Assembly (NCBI GenBank): GCA_021372535.1
Contig: JAJFUH010000135.1
Span: forward strand, 1-64,000
DNA: 64,000 nucleotides
DNA from: a bacterium
GTDB lineage: Bacteria > Latescibacterota > Latescibacteria > Latescibacterales > Latescibacteraceae
Direction: 5' to 3'
In this document: positions 1 to 7,814 of the stretch, piece after piece
How positions within the stretch are numbered: position 1 is the stretch's first letter
Layout: every line of letters starts with the position of its first letter
Notes under the pieces: generated by a model
Told to the model about the DNA's origin: nothing
Database searches by the model: none
Seen by the model: only the letters and a program-made list of their open reading frames with translations
Position numbers and translations under genes: made by a program

Positions 1-2520
1 GAAACAATGACATATAATAAGCTCGAACAGGTCAATCTCAGGGACAGGGGTATCCCTGCCGACGAGCGTTCGACGAACATTCTCATCGCCGATGGGAATG
101 TCGTATATGGAGCGACATCGGGAGACAAATGCCATATATTCCGGTTCGAACCCCGCAGTGGAAATCTGAAAATTCTTGCGACAATTGACGGCCCCAACAC
201 GATTTTAAAGGGCATGGTGCTTGACGGCTCCACCATGTATGTCGGAACGATGCTCACAAAACGCCAGCTCTGGTTCGAGGGACGGAAGCGCGGCGGAACG
301 TACGAACTCGATGATGCCAATCTCTATCGGCTCGATGCCTCATGGAATACCGGGCATCTCTACAGAATCACCGGTATAAACAGCGAAAAACCCGCCCTTT
401 CCGATCTCGGTATCCCGGTCGAGGGGGAAGGAATCCATACTATGGCGATGGACAACCGGCGCGGGCTTGTCTATGGCTTAACCACGCCGTCCGGGCGCTT
501 TTTCATCTACGACATCAAAAAGGCCGCAACTGAGGTCATAACATTCGGGACAACATATACCTCTGTCTCGAACCACATGGTGAATTTTGCCGAAGTGGTG
601 AAAGACCTGACCGATTTTACTCCCGGCGAGGGGGAATTCAACAACAAGATTATCGCCAGAGCGATGCATGTGATGTCCGACGGCACCCTCTATACCTCCG
701 GCTGGAACGGGCAGATAATCAGGTATGATCCCCGTATCGCAAAACCCGCAGATCGCTTTACGGCGGCTGCTTACATTCCCGGTGTTCCCGGACGGCAGTA
801 CTGGAACCGCGTCGACGAAATAGTCGAACGTGACGGGGTGCTCTTCATGGGTTCATCGGATGGGTATATCATCGAATTCGATCCGTCCGCGAACAAAGTC
901 AGGAATTACGGCAAGCCCATACGGGCAATCGAGGTCATGGGACTTGCCTTTTCGCCTCTCGACGGTTGTCTTTACGGCATCAACGGCGGCGATCTGGACG
1001 GTGTCAGCCGTTTCTGGTGCTTCAATCCCTGTGAAAAGACATTCCAGGTCGATTATCCGGCGGTCAAGGCTTTCAATAAACGGCCCATGAGCGACATCGT
1101 CTGTACCGCGGACGGCACCATCGTAATGGCGGAAACCGAGCGTGTGGCGAATCTCTGGGTGCTGTCCCCCGGCGAGCCGAAGGAGTGGGAAAAATCTGAA
1201 ATCATGGAACCGTACTTCTTTGCCAATAAACGGGGTGAAATTCCTGACAAATTTGCCGGCCATACAAAAAAACTCGAAGCCGAGGTGTTCCCCATACCTT
1301 CCGAATATCAGGGAGGCTCAGGATATACCGCGATCCAGTTCGATGAGGCCGGCAGACTGTACGTGGGAACCGCTTATTACGGTAAATGCGGATCGCTCGT
1401 GCAGCTCGATCCTGTGACAGGAGTATGGCGGCGCATTTTCAGAACCGACGAGCTGACCCACCAGTACGGTCGAGGGCAGGGGATTCCCGGAAAAATCCAC
1501 ACGAAACTCCGTCTCGGCACCGATGGTAAAATATACGGTGCTATGAAACAGGGGTGGGAGTGGGGGTATGACGAGCGCCCCGATGTCGGCGAGTCACCCG
1601 AAGGAAAACGCGGCGGAGAGTATTCGGCCCACTGGTTCAGCTACGACCCCAAGACCGATACGGCGCTCGATCTCGGCCCCGGACTGCCGCAGAGCGGAAT
1701 AGTCGGTTTCTGCGTGGATGTCGACCGGGGGTACATCTACGGGACAACGGTTCCGGGTGTATATTTTCTCGTGTATGACATGAAAACAGGGCGTATCTGG
1801 AACGCGGGCTCAATCGCGCAGCGGAATCCCGCCCGATACATGGCTATCGACTATGATACCGGCAGGGTCTACCACAACGGAGAGGTTACCCCTGACGGGA
1901 AGAGCTATATGACTGTATGGGATCCCGAAGAGTTCAGGCTCAGGGATTACGAGGTCGTGTCGGACGGGAGCTTTCAATACCGTCATTCATACACTGTCGC
2001 CTGCGGGCCTGTCGGTTCGCACAAGCTCTACGGTGCAAACTGGGCTCCCGATGCATGGGAGATGGACCTCGACGTTCGAAAGGACGGCAAGCTTCATGTG
2101 CGGAGAATATGCGACACCGGCCTCGGTGGCAGGGACGATAAAGGATATATGAACTGCATCGAGCTTGGCCCGGACGGCCGCATGTACTGGGGAGTGTCGT
2201 ACGGCGAGGAGGGCCCGGTGGCGGTTATGGCATGGGACCCGAAAACGGAGACGCGAACTTGCCTCGGTACCCTTACGCTCGGAGGGGAATGGCTGACCAA
2301 CGTGGTTCTTCAGGGCATCGCCCTCGACGGGAACGGTAATCTCGCCCTTCACTGCATTTATCTCAAGCTCACCGACAGCCAGAAGAAGCTCGCCCGCTGG
2401 CAGAAAGGCACCGTATACCGTGACATCGAGGATAAGCCCTATTTCCTCGGATATCCGGGTCATAAGACCGGGACATATTATTCCGTCATATATATAAGGA
2501 ATGCGGTATCGGTTCATTGA
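1..2520 (+). CDS. Large beta-propeller protein of unknown function, possibly incomplete at its 5' end
   Basis: The first ATG is at base 7 and gives 837 residues, but the two codons before it are also open, so the frame runs to the window edge. The true start and any signal peptide may lie outside, and no ribosome binding site is visible. The protein is built from repeated blade-like units of the kind 'GxLYxGxxxGxIxxYDP', seen near residues 160, 235, 285, 460 and 600, which is typical of PQQ, Kelch or YVTN-type propellers; the length would suit two propellers. No catalytic signature was recognised. A secreted or periplasmic binding or lyase-type propeller is plausible but only inferred. The next gene is 260 bp away on the same strand and unrelated. 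Confidence 0.75.
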   Translation, partial: ETMTYNKLEQVNLRDRGIPADERSTNILIADGNVVYGATSGDKCHIFRFEPRSGNLKILATIDGPNTILKGMVLDGSTMYVGTMLTKRQLWFEGRKRGGTYELDDANLYRLDASWNTGHLYRITGINSEKPALSDLGIPVEGEGIHTMAMDNRRGLVYGLTTPSGRFFIYDIKKAATEVITFGTTYTSVSNHMVNFAEVVKDLTDFTPGEGEFNNKIIARAMHVMSDGTLYTSGWNGQIIRYDPRIAKPADRFTAAAYIPGVPGRQYWNRVDEIVERDGVLFMGSSDGYIIEFDPSANKVRNYGKPIRAIEVMGLAFSPLDGCLYGINGGDLDGVSRFWCFNPCEKTFQVDYPAVKAFNKRPMSDIVCTADGTIVMAETERVANLWVLSPGEPKEWEKSEIMEPYFFANKRGEIPDKFAGHTKKLEAEVFPIPSEYQGGSGYTAIQFDEAGRLYVGTAYYGKCGSLVQLDPVTGVWRRIFRTDELTHQYGRGQGIPGKIHTKLRLGTDGKIYGAMKQGWEWGYDERPDVGESPEGKRGGEYSAHWFSYDPKTDTALDLGPGLPQSGIVGFCVDVDRGYIYGTTVPGVYFLVYDMKTGRIWNAGSIAQRNPARYMAIDYDTGRVYHNGEVTPDGKSYMTVWDPEEFRLRDYEVVSDGSFQYRHSYTVACGPVGSHKLYGANWAPDAWEMDLDVRKDGKLHVRRICDTGLGGRDDKGYMNCIELGPDGRMYWGVSYGEEGPVAVMAWDPKTETRTCLGTLTLGGEWLTNVVLQGIALDGNGNLALHCIYLKLTDSQKKLARWQKGTVYRDIEDKPYFLGYPGHKTGTYYSVIYIRNAVSVH

Positions 2521-2781
2521 TTCACAATATAATATTCTGCTATGGATTATAAACAATATTCTTTCCTGAGAAACACAAAGTCATACGGCTTTTCTGTCGC
2601 TGTTATACCCATGAAATCACTGTACACTGTTTTATTGAATTACAGCGGTGTTTTTTATATTGAAAAAAAGTTTAATATTATGTATATTTTTACAAATCAA
2701 GTGTTGAAACATGTGAAAATAAATTATAACACACTGTTTCTATATGAAATACATTATCTGTGAAAGAATGCGGAGTGCCAT

Positions 2782-3960
2782 ATGAAAAAGGATTTGGGAA
2801 CCGATTGCGTCCATGCGGGTGAGGACAGGTTTAAGCCCCACGACTCTATTACCACCCCGATTATACAGGCGTCGACGTTTGTTTTTAAGAATTCCGAAGA
2901 AATAAGACGGTTTACTCAGAAAGAGCATTTCAGGTACGAATACGGCCGTTACGGGAATCCCACCCAGAAAGCGGCTGAAAGAAAGCTCGCTGTTCTCGAA
3001 GGCGCTGAGGAGGCCGTACTATTTGCTTCGGGAATGAGCGCCATAATCAATACGCTTCTTGCCGTCCTCAAAGCCGGCGACCACATGATAATCACCGATG
3101 ATGCATACGGAAAGACGCTGTCATTCTGCAAAAACTGGCTTCCCAAGTGGGGAATTGAGCGTACCATAATAAAGATGGGCGATTACGAGGCGATCGAAAA
3201 GGCCATCAGGCCCAACACCCGTCTCTTTTTCAGTGAGTCGCCAACCAATCCTTACCTCAATATCGTGGATTTCTCCCGGCTCAGGGAAATTAAAAGCCGT
3301 CACTCCGGAATGATCGTAATCTCCGACTCGACCTTTGCCACGCCGTACAATCAGCGGCCTCTCGAACTCGGAGCGGATATTGTTATTCACAGCGCAACGA
3401 AATATCTTGCGGGACATAACGATATTCTGGCCGGAGTAGTGCTTGGGAGCGAGAAACTTATCCATGAAATCGTCGATTTCCAGAAGATCATGGGCGGGGT
3501 AATCGATCCTCACTGCGCCTATCTCCTTATCCGCGGGCTGAAAACTTTCAGTATCCGTATGGAACGGCTCAACAAATCGGGCGAGAAGGTGGCAAGATGG
3601 CTGGAGTCTCATCCGAAGATAAAACGTTGTTATTATCCCGCGCTTGAAAGTCATCCCCACCATGATGTCGCAAAACGTGAGATGAACGGTTTCGGCGCCG
3701 TTGTCACATTCGAGATAAATGGCGATATCAATGATGCAAAACGGTTTCTCGACAACCTCAAGCTCTGCTACATCGGGCCCTCGCTCGGGGGATGTGAAAC
3801 GCTCATTACCCATCCTGCAACGGTCACCTATTACAATTGTACCCGCGAGGAGCGTTATGAGCTGGGAATTCTGGATAACCTGTTCAGACTTTCGGTCGGT
3901 CTCGAGGATACGGATGACATTATTGCAGATCTGGATGAAGCGATGAAGAGCATCGGCTGA
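2782..3960 (+). CDS. PLP-dependent transsulfuration enzyme (cystathionine gamma-synthase/lyase or methionine gamma-lyase family)
   Basis: The 392 residues match the usual length of the Cys/Met-metabolism PLP family. Visible landmarks are YGRYGNPT (about 54-61), the phosphate-binding FASGMSA stretch (81-87), the cofactor aspartate in VISDSTFATP (about 182) and the Schiff-base lysine in HSATKYLAGH (K207). Members cleave or form C-S bonds in cystathionine, homocysteine or methionine; the exact reaction cannot be assigned by reading. metK and ahcY elsewhere in the window belong to the same methionine cycle, which fits a role in homocysteine metabolism. It starts at an ATG after an AT-rich 260-bp spacer, appears monocistronic and is followed at once by a bidirectional terminator. 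Confidence 0.9.
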   Translation: MKKDLGTDCVHAGEDRFKPHDSITTPIIQASTFVFKNSEEIRRFTQKEHFRYEYGRYGNPTQKAAERKLAVLEGAEEAVLFASGMSAIINTLLAVLKAGDHMIITDDAYGKTLSFCKNWLPKWGIERTIIKMGDYEAIEKAIRPNTRLFFSESPTNPYLNIVDFSRLREIKSRHSGMIVISDSTFATPYNQRPLELGADIVIHSATKYLAGHNDILAGVVLGSEKLIHEIVDFQKIMGGVIDPHCAYLLIRGLKTFSIRMERLNKSGEKVARWLESHPKIKRCYYPALESHPHHDVAKREMNGFGAVVTFEINGDINDAKRFLDNLKLCYIGPSLGGCETLITHPATVTYYNCTREERYELGILDNLFRLSVGLEDTDDIIADLDEAMKSIG

Positions 3961-3992
3961 AAAAAGCCCTCCCGAGCGGGAGGGCTTTTTTG
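3961..3992. terminator. Bidirectional rho-independent terminator
   Basis: Six A residues are followed by GCCCTCCC, a four-base loop GAGC, the exact complement GGGAGGGC and six T residues. It can stop both the transsulfuration gene (plus strand) and the converging histidine kinase gene (minus strand, ending at 4013). Confidence 0.93.
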
Positions 3993-4012
3993 TTGACTGT
4001 AGTGTATCGCCT

Positions 4013-5419
4013 TTACGCTGCGGGGATTGTAACTTCGATGAGCAGACCGCCGCCAGGCGCGTTCGATGCCTTGACCGTACCCCCGTGGAATCGCACGGCC
4101 GCTTCTGCGATGGCAAGGCCGATACCAGCGCCGCCCGACTCTCTGTCACGGTCTTCGCCTACCCGGTAGAAAGGCTTGAAAATATGTTCGATTTCATTCT
4201 CCGGCACCCCATGACCGTAATCCCGTACCGTTATTGAAACGGATTTATTATGTCCATTCTTGTCGTTGATGAGCGAAACTTCAACCGTGCTGTCTTCAAT
4301 GGTATAGAGAACGGCGTTTCGCACAATATTCTCGACCGCGCGGCGCAGTAATTCTTCATTGCCCAGTATGGTACACGCTTCACTTACAACGACTTTCACT
4401 CCCCGGTTCCGGCTCTGCGCTTCAAAATCGGCATCATCGGTGATTTCACGGATCAGCTTTTCGATATCGACAATGGTCATGCCTATCGCGGATATCCCCG
4501 ACTCGAATAGATTCAGGGTTAATATCTGTTCTATCAGTTCGTTGAGCTTGTCTGCTTCCCGTGCAATGCGATCAAGTGTTTTGCCCGTTTCCGGATCGCA
4601 TTTCTGACGGCTCAGTTCCAATGCGACATTGAGACGGGCCAGGGGCGAGCGCAGTTCATGAGAAACATCACGCAGTAAATTTCGCTGCGATGTCAACAGG
4701 GATTCGATACGGCCGGCCATACGGTCAAAAGCCTGCGCCAATCCGGAAATCTCGTCATTTCTCTTGCCTATTGTCGAGCTCACGCGGACTGAAAGGTTGC
4801 CGCCCGCGAATTGACGGACTGCATTTTCGAGCTTGATAATCGGTGCGCTGAAATAATGGGCAAGCCAGTAACAGATGCCGCCGGAAACGATAACGAAAAC
4901 ACACAGCCGCACCAGTAAAGGAGGCGGTTTACCGAAATCACCTCCTCTTGGAGGTTTACCGAAATCACCTCTCCTCGGCGGTTTGGGGAATTCTCCTGCA
5001 ACGACATATGTTTTCCCGCTCCGGCTGCTGAATCGTTGAGCTCCCAGGTCGTTTATTCCGGTGATTATGAGCTCTGTCCTCCCGCTCTTTTCGGCAAGGT
5101 TGACGAGGTTCGAGATTTCAGTCCCCCCTGTGTGTCCGGCGACCTCATGCCCTGTATCATCAAAAAGAAAAATCTGTATTCCGTTGGAATTATCTATATG
5201 ATCGACGAAACTGTGAAAGGAGGAAACACCTTTGTCTTCATAGACTTCCGCGGCTGTCTGCCCGTAAAGTGACAGGGCATTTCCGATAGGATGCCGCATG
5301 TGGTTGACCATCTGGTCCGATTGTGTTACTCTGTCTATGGTGATCTGCGATAGCACAATGATAAACGTTGCAAGCCAGAACCACAGGTAAATTTTTATGA
5401 AAATTCTATGCTCAGGCAT
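4013..5419 (-). CDS. Sensor histidine kinase, CpxA-like
   Basis: This is the membrane sensor of a two-component pair. I place the start at the ATG at 5419 (protein begins MPEHRIF, 468 residues): it overlaps the regulator's stop by 8 bases and has GGAAGAGG just upstream. The longer open frame upstream is antisense-like tail. Order: membrane segment (about 8-26), periplasmic sensor region to about 165, second membrane segment (about 168-190), HAMP (191-243), HisKA with phospho-accepting H254 in DVSHELRSP, then a HATPase_c domain with N-box ENIVRNA and G-box GGAGIGLAIA. The periplasmic end has an unusual Pro/Arg/Gly repeat (residues 145-167) encoded by a 27-bp tandem duplication. CpxA assignment rests on architecture and partner; the sensed signal is unknown. 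Confidence 0.92.
   Translation of the reverse strand: MPEHRIFIKIYLWFWLATFIIVLSQITIDRVTQSDQMVNHMRHPIGNALSLYGQTAAEVYEDKGVSSFHSFVDHIDNSNGIQIFLFDDTGHEVAGHTGGTEISNLVNLAEKSGRTELIITGINDLGAQRFSSRSGKTYVVAGEFPKPPRRGDFGKPPRGGDFGKPPPLLVRLCVFVIVSGGICYWLAHYFSAPIIKLENAVRQFAGGNLSVRVSSTIGKRNDEISGLAQAFDRMAGRIESLLTSQRNLLRDVSHELRSPLARLNVALELSRQKCDPETGKTLDRIAREADKLNELIEQILTLNLFESGISAIGMTIVDIEKLIREITDDADFEAQSRNRGVKVVVSEACTILGNEELLRRAVENIVRNAVLYTIEDSTVEVSLINDKNGHNKSVSITVRDYGHGVPENEIEHIFKPFYRVGEDRDRESGGAGIGLAIAEAAVRFHGGTVKASNAPGGGLLIEVTIPAA
4926..4980 (-). repeat. 27-bp tandem repeat inside the sensor kinase gene
   Basis: A 19-base string (GGTTTACCGAAATCACCTC on the plus strand) occurs at 4926-4944 and again at 4953-4971, a period of 27 bp, with a third degenerate unit following. 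It encodes repeats of the type GDFGKPPRG in the periplasmic stalk just before the second membrane segment of the kinase. Confidence 0.9.
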
Positions 5420-6179
5420 GATGGTCGGCCTCTTCCGGCAATCCATCCTCACGACCGGGAGTCTCTTCCTCGGAGGAGGAAGAAGAGACAAAAATATATC
5501 CGGTGCCGCGGATTGCCTTGATTCGCTCCGATCCGTTCGGTTCAGCGCCAAGCTTCTTTCTGAGTTTGCATACATGCACATCGATACTTCGATCATAGGG
5601 CGATAAAGGCCGGTCGAGAACATCATTCGCCAGGTCATCACGGGATACGACATTCCCGCTGTGACGCATCAGATTCTCGAGGAGCTGGAATTCTACGTTC
5701 GTGAGTTTGAGAACTTTGTTTGCCTTAAGCACGATACGGGCTCCCGAGTCAAGTTCAAGATCGCCATATCTGTATTTTTTTGTTCTATGATTTTGTGTCA
5801 TCTCCTCCTGCATTGTTCTCGACCGTCGGAGAATGGCGCGGATACGGGCAAGAAGCTCTCTGGGATTGAACGGTTTGGCAAGGTAATCATCCGCACCCAT
5901 CTCCAGACCGACAATACGATCCACATCATCACCCCGCGCTGTAAGCATTATGACCGGTATGCCGGTCCTGGTTCTGATACGCTGAAGTACATCGAAACCG
6001 TTTTGTCCCCCGGGTAACATGATGTCGAGTACCACGATACAATACTGTTTATGCAATACTTTTTCAATACCGGTTTCGCCGTTGTATGCCGCTTCAACTT
6101 CGAATCCTTCCGGTGTAAGGTATTCGTTTAATAACTCGCACAATTCCCTGTCATCATCGATTACTAAAATGTTTTCCAT
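5412..6179 (-). CDS. OmpR-family response regulator, CpxR-like
   Basis: 255 residues. The receiver domain (1-120) has the acidic pocket DDD at 8-10, phospho-acceptor D52 in VVLDIMLPG, and K102 in LAKPF. A winged-helix DNA-binding domain follows (about 135-235), with the Sxxxxx.DRxIDVHVxxLRxKLG signature of the OmpR/PhoB type. The C-terminal tail is acidic. It is the first gene of the leftward pair and is translationally coupled to the kinase by an 8-bp overlap. It is divergent from the EF-hand gene, the same relation E. coli cpxRA has with cpxP. Candidate binding sites in the shared upstream region are listed separately. Confidence 0.93.
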   Translation of the reverse strand: MENILVIDDDRELCELLNEYLTPEGFEVEAAYNGETGIEKVLHKQYCIVVLDIMLPGGQNGFDVLQRIRTRTGIPVIMLTARGDDVDRIVGLEMGADDYLAKPFNPRELLARIRAILRRSRTMQEEMTQNHRTKKYRYGDLELDSGARIVLKANKVLKLTNVEFQLLENLMRHSGNVVSRDDLANDVLDRPLSPYDRSIDVHVCKLRKKLGAEPNGSERIKAIRGTGYIFVSSSSSEEETPGREDGLPEEADHHA

Positions 6180-6326
6180 CAGTGATTCCGTATTCCTTTC
6201 GCGAACATGATATGGCTCCGCGAGCGTTTTTTAAAAAATGGGCAATTGTTGCCATGGTGAGAAGGTAATAGTTGCCGACCACAACTGGTCAAGTCAATCC
6301 GATAGATTGCGATTCACCGGGCGATT

Positions 6327-6341
6327 GTAAAGAAATGTGAA
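6327..6341 (+). promoter_or_regulatory. CpxR-like box 1
   Basis: GTAAA-N5-GTGAA, a near match to the CpxR consensus GTAAA-N5-GTAAA known from enterobacteria. It lies about 150 bp upstream of the regulator's start. Confidence 0.45.
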
Positions 6342-6448
6342 AAAACATCATCATTTCTCCTGAACTGTGTACCGTCCCCGATTATCTCATTGTTACAATA
6401 TTTCTTAAGAAAATATGGAACAATCGCCCGAACGTCCATTAAAGCATT

Positions 6449-6463
6449 GTAAATTTTTGTTAA
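6449..6463 (+). promoter_or_regulatory. CpxR-like box 2
   Basis: GTAAA-N5-GTTAA, the same half-sites and spacing as box 3 but on the opposite strand, in the middle of the divergent spacer. Confidence 0.5.
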
Positions 6464-6605
6464 TTCATGGCAATTATCGCTCGTATGGCACATGCGTTGC
6501 TCGTTGTTTTGGCAATATTTATGACCGTGCGATTACCATGTTCCCGTTTGACGGATAAAGGGTATCGAAGGTTTATGATTATTTATCGATTCCTATATCA
6601 AATTA

Positions 6606-6620
6606 TTAACAATTCTTTAC
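6606..6620 (-). promoter_or_regulatory. CpxR-like box 3
   Basis: Read on the minus strand this is GTAAA-N5-GTTAA. It ends five bases before a -10-like TATGAT and covers where a -35 would sit. That is the arrangement expected of an activator that substitutes for a weak -35 at the EF-hand promoter. Confidence 0.5.
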
Positions 6621-6704
6621 TTAATATGATGGGGAATATTCCCGATACAGTAAACAGACACCGTAAAGAAGCACCGTGAGTAAACAAACTCAAAGAAAGG
6701 GGAA

Positions 6705-7547
6705 ATGACGATGATAAGTGGAATTAACAGTTACAATAGCAGCCTGTACTCACGATTGAATGCAGTGAATATGCAGAAGCAGACCGATCAGAAATTCGCG
6801 AGACTCGATACCGACAGCAGCGGCGCGCTCAGTAAAGACGAGTTTCAGATTCTCATGAATGAAATCTCCGATCAAACGAACATTATTCCCGATACCGATA
6901 AAATGTTCGAGTTGACCGACACTGATGGCGACGGTCTTCTGACCGAGACCGAGATGGAAAGTGCACGGCCGCAGGGTCCGCCTCCTCTTCCTCCGATGAT
7001 GGAAATGACTGACTCCGAAACGACTGACAGCCTCGATACGAACGGCGACGGTGTCGTCAATGTGCTGGATTTCATTTCCGATACGAGTGAAACGACCCAG
7101 CTGAATATGCAGGATCCGGGTGACAGAATGTTTGCAAAGCTCGATACCGATGGCGATGGCATGCTCAGCAAGAGCGAATTTCAGGTTTTTGCCGATGAAA
7201 TATCCCAGATGACCGGAATGACCATCGATATCGATGCGACATTCGAATCAGCCGATACCGATGGCGATGGTCTCCTCTCCAGGAGTGAAATGGATAAGTT
7301 CCGTCCTCAGGGGCCGCCCCCGATGATGGGAATGATGGGAAACGGATCGGTAACCGAATCGGACCTGACAAGCCTTGTTGAAGAGGAGACAGATTCATTG
7401 ATGAGCAGCATCGATACGAACGGAGATGGCTCAATCGATGCATCAGAACTGAAAGTCGCACTCATGCAGGTCAAACTGAACGCCTACAGCATGTTCAACG
7501 ATCAGACGGATGCGGCCGGAAATGGGTCCATGGACCTGTTCGGATGA
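6705..7547 (+). CDS. Six-loop EF-hand calcium-binding protein
   Basis: About 280 residues with six canonical EF-hand loops: DTDSSGALSKDE, DTDGDGLLTETE, DTNGDGVVNVLD, DTDGDGMLSKSE, DTDGDGLLSRSE and DTNGDGSIDASE. The second and fifth are each followed by a Pro-rich spacer (RPQGPPP). There is no signal peptide or membrane segment; the N-terminus (MISGINSYNSS) resembles short EF-hand proteins of other bacteria that are thought to leave the cell by non-Sec routes, which is only a resemblance. Two ATGs are possible, 6705 and 6711; GAAAGGGG is too close to the first and well spaced for the second, so 6711 is preferred. It sits divergent to the CpxRA-like genes with CpxR-like boxes upstream and a terminator after it, so it is probably a monocistronic target of that pair. 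Confidence 0.92.
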   Translation: MTMISGINSYNSSLYSRLNAVNMQKQTDQKFARLDTDSSGALSKDEFQILMNEISDQTNIIPDTDKMFELTDTDGDGLLTETEMESARPQGPPPLPPMMEMTDSETTDSLDTNGDGVVNVLDFISDTSETTQLNMQDPGDRMFAKLDTDGDGMLSKSEFQVFADEISQMTGMTIDIDATFESADTDGDGLLSRSEMDKFRPQGPPPMMGMMGNGSVTESDLTSLVEEETDSLMSSIDTNGDGSIDASELKVALMQVKLNAYSMFNDQTDAAGNGSMDLFG

Positions 7548-7623
7548 CAATCGTTTGAAAAGTTTCAGACAGCGAAATTGATTGATCTCATAACCAGCAA
7601 TACCAGTATAATCCCCGTGTTCA

Positions 7624-7672
7624 AGGGTGCTGCGAGGCATGTTAAAAGTCGTCCTCGCAGCGCCCTTTTTTT
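7624..7672 (+). terminator. Rho-independent terminator of the EF-hand gene
   Basis: A 14-bp stem (AGGGTGCTGCGAGG pairing with CCTCGCAGCGCCCT, one G-U pair) is followed by seven or more T residues. Confidence 0.92.
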
Positions 7673-7814
7673 ATCTGTCCGGATAATGCGGGAAAATTAT
7701 TTCCCGTATTTGCCATAATTCATTATATGCCATCACACCAGTGCGTTTTACGTTAAATATAGTATGGATAGACCGTGAATTAAACGAACTGTCGTAAACC
7801 ACGAACATTTGGAG

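Larger units (their letters stand above)
6180..6704. other. Divergent regulatory region between CpxRA-like pair and EF-hand gene
   Basis: An AT-rich 525-bp spacer with no convincing gene. It holds three CpxR-like boxes, a perfect palindrome GGGAATATTCCC (6632-6643), a -10-like TATGAT (6625-6630) and three further single GTAAA motifs at 6650, 6663 and 6680. A possible 70-codon frame at 6467-6679 has no ribosome binding site and is discounted. Confidence 0.6.

Noticed and set aside
2704-2730. Promoter TTGAAA-TATAAC before the transsulfuration gene
   Set aside because: The spacer is only 15 bp, too short for a confident call.
2542-2763. 73-codon frame before the transsulfuration gene
   Set aside because: AT-rich, no ribosome binding site, no domain-like character.
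3121-4149. 342-codon antisense frame across the transsulfuration gene
   Set aside because: A shadow of the real coding strand; composition and lack of any recognisable motif.
5420-5653. Upstream extension of the histidine kinase frame by 78 residues
   Set aside because: It is antisense to the response regulator's coding region, lacks a site, and the family starts at MPEHRIF where GGAAGAGG and an overlap with the regulator stop support the ATG at 5419.
6467-6679. 70-codon frame in the divergent regulatory spacer
   Set aside because: No ribosome binding site, no family resemblance, and it overlaps the candidate operator boxes.
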